Assembly: GCF_026427775.1 (NCBI RefSeq)
Contig: NZ_CP044532.1
Span: 1,116,001-1,180,000, forward strand
DNA length: 64,000 nt
From: Arthrobacter sp. CDRTa11
GTDB taxonomy: Bacteria; Actinomycetota; Actinomycetes; Actinomycetales; Micrococcaceae
Direction: 5' to 3'
The notes beneath the pieces were generated by a model. The model was not told the origin of the DNA. It searched no databases and was given only the letters and a program-made list of their open reading frames with translations. Numbering within the stretch: position 1 is the first letter of the stretch; each line of letters begins with the position of its first letter. Made by a program: the position numbers and the translations under genes. Below are positions 61,471 to 64,000 of this stretch, in pieces.

Positions 61471-62640
61471 TCAGGTGGCCGGAACGGCCGTACGGGTCTC
61501 CAGCCGGTCGCCGAGCAGCTCGGGTAGCCGGTTCACGGGGAACCCCGGCATCCGGTGCGAGTCACGGCCGAAGGTAGTTCTGCCGGCGACCAACGTGTTG
61601 ATGACCGCTTCCTCGGTTGCCTGGACGGTGGCCTCGTAAAACCGGTCGATCAGCCCCCATGCCACCGAGTTCAGCGTCTCAATGCCTCGGGCGGTAGGTG
61701 AGCAGGTGTCGGTCATTCTGCTGTTCAGAGCTCCCTGGTTGGCTATAGAAAAAGCCAGCACAAGGTCTCCGGAGAAGTGCGATCCTGTTGTTCCGGTCCG
61801 TCCCAGACCCAGAGGAACACGCCGGGCCAGCGCCTTGCACTGGGAGGGGAGCAGCGGCGCGTCGGTTGCCACGATGATAATGGCGCTTCCGGAGCCGGCT
61901 GTCGCGAACCAGTCCGGGTCTTCGATCGGGTTGTCCTCAAGCAGGCGTTCACCGACCGGAACACCGGCGACAACGAGTTCCCTCCGCTCCCCGAAGTTGG
62001 CCTGGATGAAGACACCCACGGTGAATTCCTCTCCACCGACCCGTACGCTCCGTGACGACGTTCCCGAACCTCCCGTGTAGCCATAGCAGGTCATCCCGGT
62101 TCCGCCGCCCACTGGGCCTTCGTCGAGTGGGCCGCTCCCGGCTGAGTCAATAGCCGCGACAGCATGGTCGGGACGCACGTGGAGGCCATTGATGTCGTTG
62201 AGGTAGCTGTCCCAGGTTTCAGCCACGACGGGCAGCATCCAGGCGCGCGCGGCCTCGGGCTTGTTCGCGATCATCCAGGCTATTGACCCTTCGTGGCAGG
62301 CGCCGACGGAATGGGTGTTCGTGATCAGGATCGGGGTGTTGAATGTTCCGGATTCCTCGATCCAAGCCGTCCCAGTCATCTCACCATTGCCGTTGAACGA
62401 GTAGGTTCCTGCTGCGACGGACTGGCCGACACCCGTCCGGCCGCGTGGAAGGATCGCGGTGACACCGGTCCGGACCGGGCCTGTCCCTTCGATGAGCTCA
62501 CCGTCGCCGCTGATCAGAGTCTGATAGCCGACAAGGACGCCGGGGACGTCGGTTATGGAGTTGAATTCTCCGGGGGCTCCGGAGAAGGAGATACCCAGAT
62601 CACGTGCACGTGCACGTGTTGTTGTTCGCGGCTTTGTCAT
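61471..62640 (-). CDS. P1-family (DmpA/BapA-type) aminopeptidase
   Basis: A 389-residue Ntn-like autoprocessing peptidase. DmpA-family features are visible: NSITDVPGVLVGYQTL near the start, GTGMTCYGYTGGSGTSSR (about residues 181-197), and the cleavage/nucleophile site before SAIIIVATDAPLL, where Ser252 would become the N-terminal nucleophile of the beta chain. Relatives release N-terminal D- or L-amino acids or beta-amino acids. The ATG at 62638-62640 is chosen because homology begins here; the frame is open further upstream into the nitrilase gene. It is co-directional with the nitrilase and APC permease genes. Confidence 0.87.
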   Translation of the reverse strand: MTKPRTTTRARARDLGISFSGAPGEFNSITDVPGVLVGYQTLISGDGELIEGTGPVRTGVTAILPRGRTGVGQSVAAGTYSFNGNGEMTGTAWIEESGTFNTPILITNTHSVGACHEGSIAWMIANKPEAARAWMLPVVAETWDSYLNDINGLHVRPDHAVAAIDSAGSGPLDEGPVGGGTGMTCYGYTGGSGTSSRSVRVGGEEFTVGVFIQANFGERRELVVAGVPVGERLLEDNPIEDPDWFATAGSGSAIIIVATDAPLLPSQCKALARRVPLGLGRTGTTGSHFSGDLVLAFSIANQGALNSRMTDTCSPTARGIETLNSVAWGLIDRFYEATVQATEEAVINTLVAGRTTFGRDSHRMPGFPVNRLPELLGDRLETRTAVPAT

Positions 62641-62767
62641 TTTTTCTTTCAGTTTTGGTTGTTCGGCTTCGCGGCCTGGCCTGAGTGCCAGGCTGCGCCG
62701 GGATTCGACTGAGAACATGCTGGAGTGAGAGCCCGGATCCAGGCGGTCAAGCCGGTCGGCGGGGGAA

Positions 62768-63679
62768 TCAGGAGACTGCGCTGCTGAACGGGCGGGGGCG
62801 TGGGTCATCAAGTTCCTCGTTGCTCCAGGCTGGCGGCTGGAATTGCGCGCCGCCATACATGGGGTAGGAGAGGATTCCTTGCTGGTCCTGGAGTTGTGCC
62901 CATGGCCGGTTGATGCCGTGGGTGCCGTAGCGCCGGACCTGGGTGACCCTGTCAAGGTCGAGGACGGCGTAGAGGATTTCTTCGCCGCCTCTGGCCTGCT
63001 GCATGATCGTGCCTTCAGGGTCCACGATGACGCTTTCGCCGACGGCGATCGGGTCGGCGCCGTTGACGTTCACGACGTAGACCTGATTGGCGAAGGCGTT
63101 GGCTTGCGACATCACGATTTCCATCGCCCTGTCCCGGGTGGTGGTGAGGGTGGGCTGGATAATGACTTCGGCGCCAAGCCAGGCAAGTTGCCGGGAAACT
63201 TCGGGGAAGCTTCCGTCGAAGCAAATGGCGAGCCCGACCCGTCCCCGGCCTGGGATGTCGAAAGTGACGAACGAACCGCCCGGGGTGGTTTGCTCGAAAG
63301 GGCGCCAGGGAAAGAGTTTCCTGTACCGGGCTACGATCTCGCCTTCGGGAGAGACTGCTATCGCGGTGTTGTAGGTGTTTCCGTCGTCTGTTTCCAAAAG
63401 CGATCCCGGGACGAGCCAGACGTTGAGCCTGCGGGCGAGTGCCGAGATGCGGTTGGTGAGCTGACTGGGGATGGGGGCGGCGGAGCGGGTTTCGGCGTCG
63501 GGATCAGGGACGAGGAACTCGCCGGGCGCGGAGAGGAGCAGTTCGGGGGCGACGATGACGTCAACCTCAGGGCCCATCTGTTTGGCCGTTTCAGCCTGGG
63601 CGGCAAACCGGGCCCAGGTTGCTTCCACGTCGTGCGGGACGGATTTGGTTTGGACGGCTGCAATGGATAGGACGCGCAC
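62768..63679 (-). CDS. Carbon-nitrogen hydrolase (nitrilase superfamily)
   Basis: A 303-residue amidase or nitrilase-like enzyme with the Glu-Lys-Cys triad: Glu in DVIVAPELLLSAPG, Lys in VARYRKLFPWRPFE, and Cys in GLAICFDGSFPEVSRQL. It would hydrolyse an amide or carbamoyl bond. The substrate is unknown, though neighbours (peptidase, amino acid permease) suggest an amide of an amino acid or peptide. The GTG start at 63677-63679 abuts the TAA of the upstream permease gene, so translation is coupled. Confidence 0.88.
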   Translation of the reverse strand: MRVLSIAAVQTKSVPHDVEATWARFAAQAETAKQMGPEVDVIVAPELLLSAPGEFLVPDPDAETRSAAPIPSQLTNRISALARRLNVWLVPGSLLETDDGNTYNTAIAVSPEGEIVARYRKLFPWRPFEQTTPGGSFVTFDIPGRGRVGLAICFDGSFPEVSRQLAWLGAEVIIQPTLTTTRDRAMEIVMSQANAFANQVYVVNVNGADPIAVGESVIVDPEGTIMQQARGGEEILYAVLDLDRVTQVRRYGTHGINRPWAQLQDQQGILSYPMYGGAQFQPPAWSNEELDDPRPRPFSSAVS

Positions 63680-64000
63680 TTATGCCTCGGATTCGCTGCT
63701 GAGGATGGACGGTAATTCGTTTCGCGTGGAGAAGTTGCCGCGCGGGATCGTTTCCCCGGAAAAATAGGGGCGCAATCTGGATCGGATAACGGCGGTGACC
63801 AGCAAGCCCAGGCCGAGCGCGCCGATCCCGATCCAGAAGACGGATCCGATGCCGAGCCAGGAGAGCTCGACGTACTCGGGAGACAGCATGTCCACGGCGC
63901 TGTAAGCAAAAGCTCCCATCATCAGGATGGCGCCGAGCCCGGGGAGGATGCCCTTCAGCCATAGCGCGGCGGCCGAGGTGCGCATCTCGGGAGCGAAGTA
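63680..64000 (-). CDS. APC-family permease, C-terminal part (cut by window edge)
   Basis: About 106 C-terminal residues of a membrane protein that enters from the right edge, the frame being open there (YFAPEMRTSAAALWLKGI...). Three hydrophobic segments are visible (GILPGLGAILMMGAFAYSA; WLGIGSVFWIGIGALGLGLL among them), followed by a basic, soluble tail (RSRLRPYFSGETIPRGNF). The pattern fits the last helices of an amino acid/polyamine permease, but the family cannot be fixed from this fragment. It is directly coupled to the nitrilase gene (TAA-GTG). Confidence 0.65.
   Translation of the reverse strand, partial: YFAPEMRTSAAALWLKGILPGLGAILMMGAFAYSAVDMLSPEYVELSWLGIGSVFWIGIGALGLGLLVTAVIRSRLRPYFSGETIPRGNFSTRNELPSILSSESEA

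Overview
The window is high-GC DNA with actinobacterial features: frequent GTG and occasional TTG starts, strong AGGAG-type ribosome sites, a TM0106-type nuclease, and many LacI/DeoR-controlled sugar clusters with Gfo/Idh, PmoA and cupin proteins. The overall gene style is that of Arthrobacter/Pseudarthrobacter-type soil Micrococcaceae. That is an inference from gene content; no rRNA or tRNA gene is present. I saw no prophage, insertion sequence or CRISPR array.

Layout. 0-11 kb is mostly housekeeping: a truncated RecB-like nuclease, a TerC-family membrane protein, RecQ, a YdeP/FdhF-type molybdoenzyme, a glycogen-debranching-type enzyme, two GNAT proteins, a DUF6457 protein and an MFS exporter. 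11.5-19.2 kb is one giant secreted protein with two GH43 catalytic domains. 19.3-22.9 kb holds a LacI regulator divergent from a DapA-fold enzyme and an NRAMP-fold transporter, both of which lack hallmark residues of their families. 23.1-35.2 kb is the centrepiece: a sulfoquinovose (plant sulfolipid sugar) catabolic locus. 35.6-42.0 kb is a GH42 beta-galactosidase operon with an LplB/YtcP-type ABC importer and a YesL-like protein. 42-50 kb is a run of small metabolic or hypothetical genes plus an APC permease. 50-61 kb carries a secreted beta-helix protein and lipoprotein, two LacI regulators, a GH3 glycosidase and a Gfo/Idh-PmoA-cupin sugar cluster. 61-64 kb holds a nitrilase, a P1-family (DmpA-like) peptidase and the end of an APC permease.

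The sulfoquinovose locus reads as a complete sulfo-EMP-type route. The eight-gene minus-strand operon runs, in transcription order: PfkB-type sulfofructose kinase (YihV-like), YihT-like sulfofructose-phosphate aldolase, ABC binding protein and two permeases, aldehyde dehydrogenase (candidate sulfolactaldehyde dehydrogenase), TauE/SafE exporter (candidate sulfolactate exporter) and YihS-like sulfoquinovose isomerase. It ends at a 14-bp hairpin terminator. Divergent from it are a Gfo/Idh-fold protein, a good candidate for the NAD+-dependent sulfoquinovosidase SqgA, and a DeoR regulator. A 16-bp palindrome TGTTGGAA-n3-CAACA occurs in the divergent promoter, before the deoR gene and before a convergent phosphomannomutase gene. 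It therefore defines a probable local DeoR regulon.

Other regulatory signals are also visible: a GTGAGCGCTAACA operator at the giant GH43 gene, repeated inside the 5' coding end of a lipoprotein gene; AACGTT pairs at the DapA-like gene; and a TTTCT/AGAAA operator family around the GH3, GH42 and last LacI genes.
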